A stretch of 37,374 nucleotides of DNA. It comes from a bacterium (GTDB lineage Bacteria; Patescibacteriota; Saccharimonadia; Saccharimonadales; Saccharimonadaceae). Made by a program: the position numbers and the translations under genes. The stretch spans positions 1 to 37,374 of the forward strand of contig JAJXWT010000008.1 of assembly GCA_021781475.1 (NCBI GenBank). The letters run 5' to 3'. Each line of letters begins with the position of its first letter. Positions within the stretch are counted from its first letter, which is position 1. The notes under the pieces are model-generated. The model was not told the origin of the DNA. It searched no databases and worked only from the letters and a program-made list of their open reading frames with translations. Positions 1 to 8,097 of the stretch are shown piece by piece.

Positions 1-585
1 CAGGAAGAAATCGACAACCAGGTGCAGTCGTTTGAGAGGAAGTACTCTGCCAACCCATCCAACCGACTAACTAATGCTCAGGCAGATTTAAGTGAAGCTA
101 TTAAAAGTGGCGATACCGTAAAAGCACGCGCCGCATTCCGCATACTCAGTACATCCGGGGGCGCTGGCATTAGTAAGGCCCGTGAGGCGATTGCTGGTGC
201 GCAAGGTAGTCGCAAGATTAGCGACCTATCTAACGAGGAGCAGAATGTCATGAATGCGCTGAAGAGCGACGTGAACAGCGCGGGGGTTAAATCGAAAGAC
301 AATGTGTTTGCAAGCTGGGCCTACCAAGACAAAACAATGGAAGAGATATCGAAAGATACTAGCACCTATGACAAGCTTAGCGACGCCGAGTTTGCAACAC
401 AAAGCGCGGACAATATTAAAGCAGCCCATACTAGCGGCATACTGACACAAGCTAGGGTCGACGCTCTACGTTCCGGGACGAGCTGGACACAAATGTCAGA
501 AGAGAATAGGAAATACCTCAACGCTAATTTTCCAGTGGCACCCGCACAACAACAACCAGCGCAACAACCGCCACAGACACCATAA
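1..585 (+). CDS. C-terminal part of a T4SS-operon protein (5' end outside window)
   Basis: The reading frame is open from base 1 and ends at a TAA at 583-585, so this is the last 194 residues of a longer protein. An in-frame GTG at 22 is not needed as a start. What is visible is hydrophilic, charged and rich in Ala, Ser, Asp and Lys, probably helical, with no membrane segment. It ends in a Pro/Gln-rich tail (positions 535-582) like those of the next two proteins. It sits 50 bases upstream of the PrgI-family gene. In related CPR loci this place is often held by a large VirB6/TrbL-like membrane protein with a soluble C-terminal region, and I infer that this is its cytoplasmic tail. No catalytic motif is visible. 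The upstream sequence would settle its identity. Confidence 0.6.
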   Translation, partial: QEEIDNQVQSFERKYSANPSNRLTNAQADLSEAIKSGDTVKARAAFRILSTSGGAGISKAREAIAGAQGSRKISDLSNEEQNVMNALKSDVNSAGVKSKDNVFASWAYQDKTMEEISKDTSTYDKLSDAEFATQSADNIKAAHTSGILTQARVDALRSGTSWTQMSEENRKYLNANFPVAPAQQQPAQQPPQTP

Positions 586-618
586 ACCAAAACGCTCATG
601 TAAACTGGCATTATCGTT

Positions 619-635
619 TATAATAACTTACAGCC
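619..635 (+). promoter_or_regulatory. -10 element just upstream of the PrgI-family gene
   Basis: A perfect TATAAT occupies 619-624, with 11 bases between it and the ATG at 636. Transcription would start about 5 bases before the ATG, leaving no room for a Shine-Dalgarno sequence, and none is seen. No good -35 hexamer is visible at the usual spacing. This may be an internal operon promoter producing a nearly leaderless mRNA. Confidence 0.4.
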
Positions 636-1703
636 ATGGCAACCTATAAAGTAGCACAAGATGTTGAGGCCGACGACCACTTGCTGGGGCCGTTTACGGC
701 GCGCCAGTTTATTTACCTGATTATTGTGTCGATGGCCGGGCTTTTGGCGTTCTTTTTGGGCAAACTATTTGTGCCGCTTGCAATTATTCCGCTGCCCGTA
801 ATTTTGTTCTTTGGTGTGCTTGCACTGCCACTGCGCAAAGATCAACCCATGGAGGTGTACTTTGCGGCCTTAATTTCGTTTTACCTAAAACCCCGGCGGC
901 GGCTATGGGAGCCCGATGGCCTTACGTCGCTGATTGAAATTATCGCACCGCAAGCAATTGAACAGCAGCGTGTAAAAAGCTTTAGTGGCAGTGAGGCCGA
1001 GAGTCGCCTTGGCTACCTCGCAAGCATTGTTGACACCGAAGGCTGGGCCATCCGCCACGCCGCGGGCGCGCAAGACACTAACACTAGTATGATTAGCGAT
1101 GTGTATAACGACGCCGTGGCAACCGAAGATCTGCTCGACACCAGCAGTAGTGTTGCTCAGGATTTTGACGCGAAACTCTCGGCCGCGACCGAACGACACC
1201 GCAAAGAAATTATGGACCGCATGCGGAACCCAGGTGACTACAGCGTGCCTGGTACACAGGTAACAACCGCCGTGGCCGCCGCACCGCAGCCAGCGGCACC
1301 AAACTATAGTTACCAAGCCCCCGTGCAGGCGCCCGCTGCCGCCAGTGCGCCCCAGCAATACATGACCCAACCGATCGCACCGCAACCACAGGTACAAACA
1401 CAGCCATCGGACCTCCACTTTAACCCGTACCCAACAATCCACCAGACAATAATTCAACCGCTCGCTCCCGCGCCAAGCGCAGCAGCTACCCCGCAGGCGC
1501 CACCCATGGCCGCTACACCCGCACCAGTCCAGCCAACGCCACCAGTTGCAAACCCCGCTGAAAGCACTAGCGAAACTGCGCCATCACCTGATATAATGAG
1601 GCTTGTAAATAATTCCGATTTATCCGTAGAAACCATTGCGCGTGAAGCGCACAGGCTCAAGGGTAAGGACGACAGCGACGAGGTTGTCATATCCTTACGG
1701 TAG
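636..1703 (+). CDS. PrgI-family T4SS membrane protein with long Pro/Gln-rich tail
   Basis: The first ~100 residues match the PrgI family, small inner-membrane proteins found beside VirB4 in Gram-positive and CPR conjugation-like systems and often likened to VirB3. A short soluble start (MATYKVAQDVEADD) is followed by two adjacent hydrophobic segments at about residues 24-68 and then a basic cytoplasmic stretch containing KPRRRLWEPDG. PrgI proteins are usually little more than this domain. Here a further ~250 residues follow: a charged helical region, then a low-complexity Pro/Ala/Gln stretch (about residues 205-315), then a short charged end. The following two genes encode the VirB4-type components, so a role anchoring the ATPase at the membrane is likely. 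The ATG at 636 is the only good start. Family assignment is firm; the function of the tail is unknown. Confidence 0.85.
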   Translation: MATYKVAQDVEADDHLLGPFTARQFIYLIIVSMAGLLAFFLGKLFVPLAIIPLPVILFFGVLALPLRKDQPMEVYFAALISFYLKPRRRLWEPDGLTSLIEIIAPQAIEQQRVKSFSGSEAESRLGYLASIVDTEGWAIRHAAGAQDTNTSMISDVYNDAVATEDLLDTSSSVAQDFDAKLSAATERHRKEIMDRMRNPGDYSVPGTQVTTAVAAAPQPAAPNYSYQAPVQAPAAASAPQQYMTQPIAPQPQVQTQPSDLHFNPYPTIHQTIIQPLAPAPSAAATPQAPPMAATPAPVQPTPPVANPAESTSETAPSPDIMRLVNNSDLSVETIAREAHRLKGKDDSDEVVISLR

Positions 1704-1736
1704 GGGATAGGTAAGTCGGCATAAGGAGTGTGGGGA

Positions 1737-2594
1737 GTGCCGCCAAACAATCAAACGCAAAACCCGGGAATGCAACCTGCCCAGCCCAATCAGTTTAATG
1801 GGCAATTTATGGCTACGCCCCAACAGGCCCCCACAGCCACCCCGCAACCCGCGCAACAAAACCAAACTGCGCCAACGCCAGCTGCCCCGCGCGCCGCAAG
1901 CACACAAAATAGCTTGTTGTTCAGTGAAATTCGCGAAAACATGGTGATTATGCGCGATGGCACATTCCGTGCGGTGATTGCCTGTAAATCGATTAACTTT
2001 GACCTTATGAGTAACCGTGAACGCGAGGGTATTGAACTCAGTTACCAGAACTTTTTAAACGCCCTGTATTTTCCGGTGCAGATATTGGTGCGTTCACAGC
2101 GTGTTGACATTGGTCCGTATATCGACAAGCTAGTGGACCTCCGCCGGGCACAAGACAACATGTTACTTGGCGTACTAATGGACGATTACATTAATTTTAT
2201 TGACGTCTTAAGCCAAGAAGCAAATATTATGGATAAAAGTTTTTTTGTTGTAGTGCCGTATTTTCCAGCTGGTGACATTACTAACGTTGTCGAGCGGGGC
2301 AAGGGCTTTTTGAGCAGCTTTTTCCCAAAACAGGCGGTGTCTGTCACAAAAATTGACAAAGCAACCTACGACAAGGCAAAAGATGAAATCCGCAACCGCG
2401 TTGACGCCGTAGTGAATGGCCTGTCACAAGTTGGGGTCCATGCTGTGCAGCTTACCACCAAAGAGGTTGGCGAACTGTATTATAACGTGTATAACCCCGA
2501 CACTGCCGTGCGCGAACCGCTTGGTGATTTTAGTAACGCCACCAATATGTACGTACAAAAAGGCACGCTAAAACCGGAGACACAAAATGGCTAA
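1737..2594 (+). CDS. VirB4/TraC N-terminal-domain-like T4SS protein (separate subunit)
   Basis: I chose the GTG at 1737 because AAGGAG at 1723-1728 lies 8 bases upstream. The in-frame GTG at 1728 overlaps that ribosome site. The first ~50 residues are low-complexity Pro/Gln/Asn/Ala. The rest resembles the N-terminal region of TraC/VirB4-type proteins in CPR and Gram-positive T4SS loci: it opens with a FSEIRENMVIMRDGTFRAVI stretch and contains YFPVQILVRSQRVD and a FFVVVPYFPAGD strand. No Walker motifs are present. Its end overlaps the start of the ATPase gene by 8 bases, which suggests coupled translation and a fixed ratio with the ATPase. I infer that VirB4 function is divided over two polypeptides. 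TraC-family naming is plausible; its precise role is unproven. Confidence 0.72.
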   Translation: MPPNNQTQNPGMQPAQPNQFNGQFMATPQQAPTATPQPAQQNQTAPTPAAPRAASTQNSLLFSEIRENMVIMRDGTFRAVIACKSINFDLMSNREREGIELSYQNFLNALYFPVQILVRSQRVDIGPYIDKLVDLRRAQDNMLLGVLMDDYINFIDVLSQEANIMDKSFFVVVPYFPAGDITNVVERGKGFLSSFFPKQAVSVTKIDKATYDKAKDEIRNRVDAVVNGLSQVGVHAVQLTTKEVGELYYNVYNPDTAVREPLGDFSNATNMYVQKGTLKPETQNG

Positions 2595-4422
2595 AAAGCC
2601 CGACCCAATGCAAATTGCCGCCGAACAACGCGAGCGCGAGCAAACCGAAGTCGAACAGGCATTTTTAAAGGGAATGAACACCCTGCGGGATACGATTGCG
2701 CCAAGCAGCCTTGAAATCCACAGTAGTTACTTTCGACTTGGCACCAAGTACGGGCGCACCATGTACGTGTATGGCTACCCGCGCGAGTTATATACCGGAT
2801 GGCTCAGTAGCCTGATTAACATTGACCAGGTGATCGATATTAGCATTCTTGCGTACCCAGTCGATACCCAAGTTGTATTAAACAACCTGCGTAAAAAGGT
2901 CACCCAACTAGAGGCCGACATGCAAATTAATAGCGAAAAAGGCCGCGTGCGTGACCCGGGCCGCGAAGCCGCCCTACAAGACGCCGAAGAACTGCGCGAC
3001 CAGCTACAAGTGGGTGCCGAGCGCTTTTTCCGGTTTGGCCTGTACGTCACCGTGTATGGCGACAGCCTGGACGAACTCAATTTTGTGCAGCATGCTATTG
3101 AAACGATTTTCGGCCAACAGCTAATTTACAGTAAAACCGCCAGCAGCCAGCAAGAACAGGGCCTTAATAGCACTGTGCCGCAAATGAGCGACCAGCTGCA
3201 AATTCGGCGCAACATGAACACTGGCGCCATTAGCACGAGTTTTCCGTTTACGAGCGCCGACCTCACCCAAGACGGTGGCATTTTATACGGCATTAATATG
3301 CACAATAACGGCCTGGTGATATTCGATCGGTTTAGCCTAGAAAACGCGAACATGGTGGTATTTGCAAAATCTGGTGCCGGTAAATCGTTCGCCGTTAAGT
3401 TAGAAGCTTTGCGGAGTATGATGATGGGCAGCGATATTTTGATTATCGACCCTGAAAACGAGTACCAAAAGCTATGCGACGCCGTGGGTGGCAGTTATAT
3501 TCGCCTGAGCCTGAGCAGCGATACCCGCATTAACCCCTTTGACCTGCCAAAGGTGATCGACAAAGAAGATGCCGATGACGCCCTGCGCGCCAACCTCATT
3601 ACCCTACATGGGCTCCTTCGGCTTATGCTAGGTGGGACGCAGCTTGGCGGCCAAGGCCAGCCACTATCAGCCTTAACCCCTGCCGAAGAAGCCGACCTTG
3701 ACCAAGCCTTAATCGATACCTATGCCCGGGCGGGTATTACCAGCGACCCGCTTACCCACAGCTCAACGCCGCCAACTATTAACGAGCTGTATGACACGCT
3801 TTTGCATATGGGTAACACCGGCCCCCAGCTTGCACAGCGCCTCCGTAAATACACTAGTGGTACGTTTGCCGGTATTTTTAGCCAACAAAGCAATATCGAT
3901 ATTAATAACACTATGGTGGTATTTAACATCCGCGACCTCGAAGATGAACTGCGGCCGGTGGCAATGTATATTGTGCTGAACCATATCTGGAACATTACCC
4001 GTAGCGAGCAAAAAAAGCGCATGCTGATTGTCGATGAAGCCTGGGAACTCATGAAATACGACGACAGCGCAAACTTTATGTTTAGCCTGGCTAAGCGTGC
4101 CCGTAAATACGCCCTTGGGCTCACTACAATCACCCAAGATGTCGAAGATTTTATGGGCAGCCGCATGGGCCGCGCCATTGTTGCAAACTCAAGCATGCAG
4201 CTCCTTTTAAAGCAGTCGCCCAGCGCCGTGGATGTATTAGGCGATGTATTTAAGCTCACCGAAGAAGAGCGCAAGCGCTTAACGAACTTTCCTGTGGGGC
4301 AGGGGCTCTTTTTTGCCGGCCAAAACCACGTACATATTCAAGTTATTGCCAGCCAAACTGAAACAGGGTTAATCACTACAACGCCAACCGTAGCGGTACA
4401 GTCGCAGCAACAAGGCCAGTAA
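2587..4422 (+). CDS. virB4: VirB4-family T4SS ATPase
   Basis: This is the energy-providing ATPase of the secretion apparatus, expected at the inner face of the membrane. The Walker A motif (KSGAGKSF) is at about residues 259-268. It is followed by IIDPENEY, typical of VirB4/TraC, and the Walker B motif (MLIVDEAWELM) is at about 478-488. The late motif TTITQDVEDF is also characteristic of the family. At 611 residues it is shorter than classical VirB4 (about 800), consistent with part of the N-terminal region being encoded by the gene just upstream. A GGAG at 2576-2579 sits 7 bases before the ATG. The next gene begins 3 bases after its stop. No VirD4-type coupling ATPase or VirB11 ATPase is seen in the window. 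Confidence 0.92.
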   Translation: MAKKPDPMQIAAEQREREQTEVEQAFLKGMNTLRDTIAPSSLEIHSSYFRLGTKYGRTMYVYGYPRELYTGWLSSLINIDQVIDISILAYPVDTQVVLNNLRKKVTQLEADMQINSEKGRVRDPGREAALQDAEELRDQLQVGAERFFRFGLYVTVYGDSLDELNFVQHAIETIFGQQLIYSKTASSQQEQGLNSTVPQMSDQLQIRRNMNTGAISTSFPFTSADLTQDGGILYGINMHNNGLVIFDRFSLENANMVVFAKSGAGKSFAVKLEALRSMMMGSDILIIDPENEYQKLCDAVGGSYIRLSLSSDTRINPFDLPKVIDKEDADDALRANLITLHGLLRLMLGGTQLGGQGQPLSALTPAEEADLDQALIDTYARAGITSDPLTHSSTPPTINELYDTLLHMGNTGPQLAQRLRKYTSGTFAGIFSQQSNIDINNTMVVFNIRDLEDELRPVAMYIVLNHIWNITRSEQKKRMLIVDEAWELMKYDDSANFMFSLAKRARKYALGLTTITQDVEDFMGSRMGRAIVANSSMQLLLKQSPSAVDVLGDVFKLTEEERKRLTNFPVGQGLFFAGQNHVHIQVIASQTETGLITTTPTVAVQSQQQGQ

Positions 4423-4425
4423 CCC

Positions 4426-7218
4426 ATGGACAACCGCCAACGAAATTACGAACCAGATATTGAACCGGAAACCCGGCCCAATTTACGAGCTCTCCCAGGT
4501 AGGGGTGAGTCTACGCCGGAACGTGGAAATTTGAATGTGGTGAACGACACCTCAAGCGACCTTAAAAACAGGGAGTCTACCGCTCAAGGCTTGCACGCTC
4601 TCCCAGGTGGGGGTGAGTCTACGCCGGAACGTGGAAATTTGAATGTGGTGCGCGCTGGTGAAGCAACGCCGTTCACAAGCAATGTCACCGCACCATCGGT
4701 CGGCGCGGCAGCCGCTACAAATGCAGTCAAAAAACTCCCCTTTATAAAAAAGGCCGGGCCAGTCGGCGGGATTATTGCCTCACTACTTGGCGTATTTATA
4801 TGGTCAGCCTTGTTTTCACCAGCTGTCTTACTGGTTAACCTCAAAGAAACCCTAGTCGGCAAGTTTGATACCCAACAGATAAGCGCCAATACGCGGATGG
4901 AAAAGGTGATGAAAAACAAGCTCGTCAGCTTTTTTGGCAAAGCCGCTTGTAATGTCGCCGAATATACGTGCCGCATATCAACGCCTTCGAATTATATGTT
5001 AAAGCGCATGAATGCAAACGGCATCGAAGCCCTTGATGCAAGCGGCAACCCCATTGCTATCACAACAGACGCGTACCCAAAAGAGGTGCCAGCGCAATAC
5101 CGATTTACGGCATCGGACGGTGGAGTAAAAACCTTCCCCGCGGATCAAGTCCCCACAGAATTTAAAAATAATGCAAGCTTTCGGGCAGCATTTCACGATA
5201 GCTGGAATCCCAAAACTGCCTTTTACGACAAGGCCGACACTGCGTTCAAGCAAATAATGGCGAAATTTGGGTTTGGAAAATCCGATGTTGTCGCGAACGC
5301 CACTGACACCACGACCGCAAAGGAGGAAATTAACGCCGACGTCACGGGGGAGGATGTTGGGGCAAAAGCAGCGACACAAGAGGGCGCAGCGGCCGAAGAA
5401 AGCTTCATAAAAAAGCTTTTTAATGGCACAGTCAGCGATATATTCGATAAAATTGCTCAGTCCACCAAAACAAGCGGCGTGGTTGGGCTCGTTGCGGGTG
5501 GCGTATGTATTGCGGGTGACATACCAGGGCTGGTCGCTACCACCGCTCGGACATATCAAATGGCGCAAATTATAAAACTCGCCATGGTATACCTCGTTGT
5601 TGCCGATGCGATAAAAGCTGGGAACGCCACCCCCGCTGAAGTGGGGGCGCTTGGTGGTATGCTCACCGCTGTCTTAAAAGACAGTAAGGGGAACATTGTG
5701 AGTAATGCTGCAACCGACTCGCAAGGGATGAAGTATGCGTTTGGGTTCCTAAAAGGCGGAAGCACAAAGACAAGTGTAGCGAGCCATAGCCTGTCGTATT
5801 TCCAGCCAGGTGGTAATGTTGTAAAAGCGCTCGGCCCGGTATTAAAGGTGACCCAGAGCAGCGTCGCAAAGGATGCGTGTGCGGTGGCAACAAGCCCTGT
5901 AACTGGCGCGGCACTCGACACAGTCGCCGTGGGGGGGTCGGAATTCCTTGGCATAACACTGGCGATTCAAGGTGCGAACATTGCCCTTGGCTATGCCCTT
6001 GGGTGGGCAATCGGAAAAATTATGCCCCCAATTATTAACTTGGCTGTTTCGGCCATACCTGTTCAGTCAATTATGAAATACTTTATGGGTGACTTTACCC
6101 AGAACCTTGATTCAGAAAGCACTGGGAATGCCTACGCCAGTGGCGCGGCCAATATGATGGCCCTGACCGCAAACGCTGGCGGTAACATGCCAATGACCGT
6201 CAACCAAGCCGTGGCCTACGCTGACCTCGGGCATCAACAAGAGCTCGCCTATGCCCAAGAGGACCGCTTAACCCACAGTCCGTTTGATGTGACTGATCAA
6301 AACACATTCCTTGGCAGTATTGTTGCGCAGCTCGTCCCGTATTATTCAAAAGTTAGCTCGCTGACTGATGTATTTTCTACTGTTGGGAGTGTCTTTACCG
6401 GCTCCCTTAGTAACGCAATGCGCATGTCAGTGGCTGGCGCCTCAAGTGTATCGGCCGGTGACTTCTTTGGCTGTAACGACCCGAACCTCACAAAAGGCAA
6501 TCTGGCAGTTGGGCCTTTTTGCAACGTGTATTATGGTATTCCAACCCAATACCTTGGCAAGAGCCCAGACGATGTATTAAATGATTTAAGCGGCCAAATC
6601 GATCCACAAACCGGTGACCCACTACCAAAATCAGACCTTGCCGCCTGGACCACACTCTGCACTGATGGCTCCGACACACAGGCGAGTAACTGTAAAATTA
6701 CTACTCCACAAGAAGCGGATTACGCCCTATACACCGTTGACCACCGCATACAGGTGAGTATGGATGGCCAAGGGACTGCGAATACCGGCGGCTCGGCAAC
6801 TACCGCTAGCACTGGCAGCCCGCAAAATGGCGCCATGATTGGTGACGTGGGCAAGCAATACCTATCGTGTGCCGCCTGGATTGATCAATTTGTGCTGCCA
6901 ACCTACTTTGGTATACAAAACCCTGGTGGTAATGGTAAAGATGCGGTGCCAAACCTTGGTAAAATGGGCTATACCGTCAACCATACCCCCGCTGTGCACG
7001 CAATTGTGTCGTGGCCAGCCGGCGGGGTGGCAGGGAGCCCGGCCGACGGTACGTATGGTCACGTGGCAATCGTATACCGAGTCAACGCCGACGGGTCGAT
7101 CGAAGTCGAAGAACACAACTACACCTACCCGAACAAATACGATACCCGCCATATTGATGCTAGCGCTGCGAGCCTGTTAATGTATGCGCATACAGAAAGT
7201 AAGTTTAAGGCACCATAA
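4426..7218 (+). CDS. Large T4SS membrane protein with C-terminal CHAP hydrolase domain
   Basis: A 930-residue protein. An N-terminal ~90-residue polar region carries two copies of an 18-residue motif. A membrane segment follows at about residues 113-137, then a mostly extracytoplasmic region of ~190 residues. Several hydrophobic segments occur between about 345 and 570. The C-terminal ~120 residues match a CHAP amidase/endopeptidase domain, with the probable catalytic Cys near residue 815 (YLSCAAWIDQ), His near 879 (YGHVAIVYRV) and a downstream EHNY strand near 896. This resembles VirB6/TrbL-like channel proteins of CPR and the VirB1/VirB6-type hydrolase roles of Gram-positive conjugation systems, here in one chain. 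It likely forms a channel part and opens peptidoglycan outside the membrane. The CHAP call is strong; channel function is inferred from position and topology. Confidence 0.8.
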   Translation: MDNRQRNYEPDIEPETRPNLRALPGRGESTPERGNLNVVNDTSSDLKNRESTAQGLHALPGGGESTPERGNLNVVRAGEATPFTSNVTAPSVGAAAATNAVKKLPFIKKAGPVGGIIASLLGVFIWSALFSPAVLLVNLKETLVGKFDTQQISANTRMEKVMKNKLVSFFGKAACNVAEYTCRISTPSNYMLKRMNANGIEALDASGNPIAITTDAYPKEVPAQYRFTASDGGVKTFPADQVPTEFKNNASFRAAFHDSWNPKTAFYDKADTAFKQIMAKFGFGKSDVVANATDTTTAKEEINADVTGEDVGAKAATQEGAAAEESFIKKLFNGTVSDIFDKIAQSTKTSGVVGLVAGGVCIAGDIPGLVATTARTYQMAQIIKLAMVYLVVADAIKAGNATPAEVGALGGMLTAVLKDSKGNIVSNAATDSQGMKYAFGFLKGGSTKTSVASHSLSYFQPGGNVVKALGPVLKVTQSSVAKDACAVATSPVTGAALDTVAVGGSEFLGITLAIQGANIALGYALGWAIGKIMPPIINLAVSAIPVQSIMKYFMGDFTQNLDSESTGNAYASGAANMMALTANAGGNMPMTVNQAVAYADLGHQQELAYAQEDRLTHSPFDVTDQNTFLGSIVAQLVPYYSKVSSLTDVFSTVGSVFTGSLSNAMRMSVAGASSVSAGDFFGCNDPNLTKGNLAVGPFCNVYYGIPTQYLGKSPDDVLNDLSGQIDPQTGDPLPKSDLAAWTTLCTDGSDTQASNCKITTPQEADYALYTVDHRIQVSMDGQGTANTGGSATTASTGSPQNGAMIGDVGKQYLSCAAWIDQFVLPTYFGIQNPGGNGKDAVPNLGKMGYTVNHTPAVHAIVSWPAGGVAGSPADGTYGHVAIVYRVNADGSIEVEEHNYTYPNKYDTRHIDASAASLLMYAHTESKFKAP
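4489..4650 (+). repeat. Pair of 54-bp near-identical direct repeats inside the CHAP/membrane protein gene
   Basis: Copy 1 is 4489-4542 and copy 2 is 4597-4650, offset 108 bases (36 codons), so the frame is kept. By eye they differ at a single position (A versus G at the 13th base), giving LPGRGESTPERG in copy 1 and LPGGGESTPERG in copy 2. The spacer between them is unrelated. The near identity at synonymous sites suggests recent duplication or conversion. Confidence 0.9.
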
Positions 7219-7222
7219 AACC

Positions 7223-7684
7223 ATGGCCACACGTACAAAAATCGCTATCGGTGTACTGGTCAGCCTGTTACTTATTGGCGCCGGGTGGACTATATGGAGC
7301 GCGTTACACACAAGCAAAACATCGCCCGTAACTACCAAAAATACGCAAGCGACGTATACAAGCCTTGATTTTTATAGTGCTGATATTCCGTTTCAAACCC
7401 GTAGTGCTATCGAGCAATGGCTTACTGCAAACAGTGGTGTGAGTGGCTTAAATAATACCACTGTAACCGTACGAAAAGGTACCTATACAAAAACCTTTAG
7501 CCCTGACGGGTCGCTCTATACGGTACGTTTTTTGGTCGACTTAACCGGCACGCCACATGTCACGTACGCTATACACGTTGATTTAAGCCCCGCTAATCAC
7601 TACGCACCGCTAATTGTGACATGCCCGCCCGCGAGTGAACAAATTGGCAACCCAGCCGACTGTAAGGGGATGACACAGATATGA
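7223..7684 (+). CDS. Small single-pass membrane protein of the T4SS operon
   Basis: I chose the ATG at 7223, 4 bases after the preceding stop. An ATG at 7184 would overlap the CHAP gene by 35 bases and add a non-hydrophobic leader. The 153-residue product has a short basic start (MATRTKIAIG), one membrane segment at about residues 7-26, a Thr/Ser-rich linker, and a ~105-residue outer domain with alternating strand-like patterns and two cysteines near the C terminus (CPPASEQIGNPADC), possibly disulphide-bonded. I do not recognise a family. Size and topology are like VirB8/TcpC-type bitopic subunits of T4SS, but no sequence motif confirms this. It overlaps the next gene by 4 bases (ATGA). Confidence 0.7.
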   Translation: MATRTKIAIGVLVSLLLIGAGWTIWSALHTSKTSPVTTKNTQATYTSLDFYSADIPFQTRSAIEQWLTANSGVSGLNNTTVTVRKGTYTKTFSPDGSLYTVRFLVDLTGTPHVTYAIHVDLSPANHYAPLIVTCPPASEQIGNPADCKGMTQI

Positions 7685-8097
7685 TTCACAGCCGGCGCAT
7701 TATCACTGTTATCGCAATCGTACTCCTTGCCACTGTTATAGGTGTGGTTGGTATTGGCTACGCCTACAATGCGCAGCACGCGACCACCACCACAACCCCA
7801 GTACGCACGGCCGCTGACTATTCGGCACTCTTTACAAAAAAATACCCTTCACTCGTTGGGAGCGATGGGAACCCGATCTTTACAATTGGCGCTGTTAAAA
7901 AATTAGCCGATAATTGGTATAGCGTGACGATTATCAGTAAACAAAATAATGATACACTGCGGGCATTGGTTCTTGATTCGACGCAAAGCACCGATGGTAT
8001 GTCGATTGTACTAGGACCGAGCGTCGCGTTTAACCAGGCAGACGTTCCGAGTGATGTATTCTTGCCAGAAACCGTGTACCAGGAGTTTATTCAGTGA
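7681..8097 (+). CDS. Second small single-pass membrane protein of the T4SS operon
   Basis: The 138-residue product begins with a basic start (MIHSRRI), then a membrane segment at about residues 7-29 and a Thr-rich linker. A ~90-residue extracytoplasmic domain follows, with strand patterns around NWYSVTIIS and ALVLDSTQ that would suit a small cystatin- or NTF2-like fold. That fold guess is inference only. No family is recognised. It overlaps the genes on both sides by 4 bases, so it is very probably translated together with its neighbours and works in the same envelope complex. Together with the preceding gene it forms a pair of bitopic proteins of similar layout, possibly assembling with each other. 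Confidence 0.7.
   Translation: MIHSRRIITVIAIVLLATVIGVVGIGYAYNAQHATTTTTPVRTAADYSALFTKKYPSLVGSDGNPIFTIGAVKKLADNWYSVTIISKQNNDTLRALVLDSTQSTDGMSIVLGPSVAFNQADVPSDVFLPETVYQEFIQ

Noticed and set aside
903-1457. 184-codon open frame on the - strand opposite the PrgI-like gene
   Set aside because: The sequence is a Trp/Arg/Cys-rich shadow of the Pro/Ala/Gln-coding strand, with no ribosome site and no family resemblance.
3720-4274. 184-codon open frame on the - strand opposite virB4
   Set aside because: It overlaps the Walker B region of a clear ATPase and is Ser/Arg/Leu-rich without domain features.
1737-4422. Broken virB4 (frameshift pseudogene)
   Set aside because: Both frames have proper starts, ribosome sites and complete motifs, and the 8-base overlap is typical of coupled genes.
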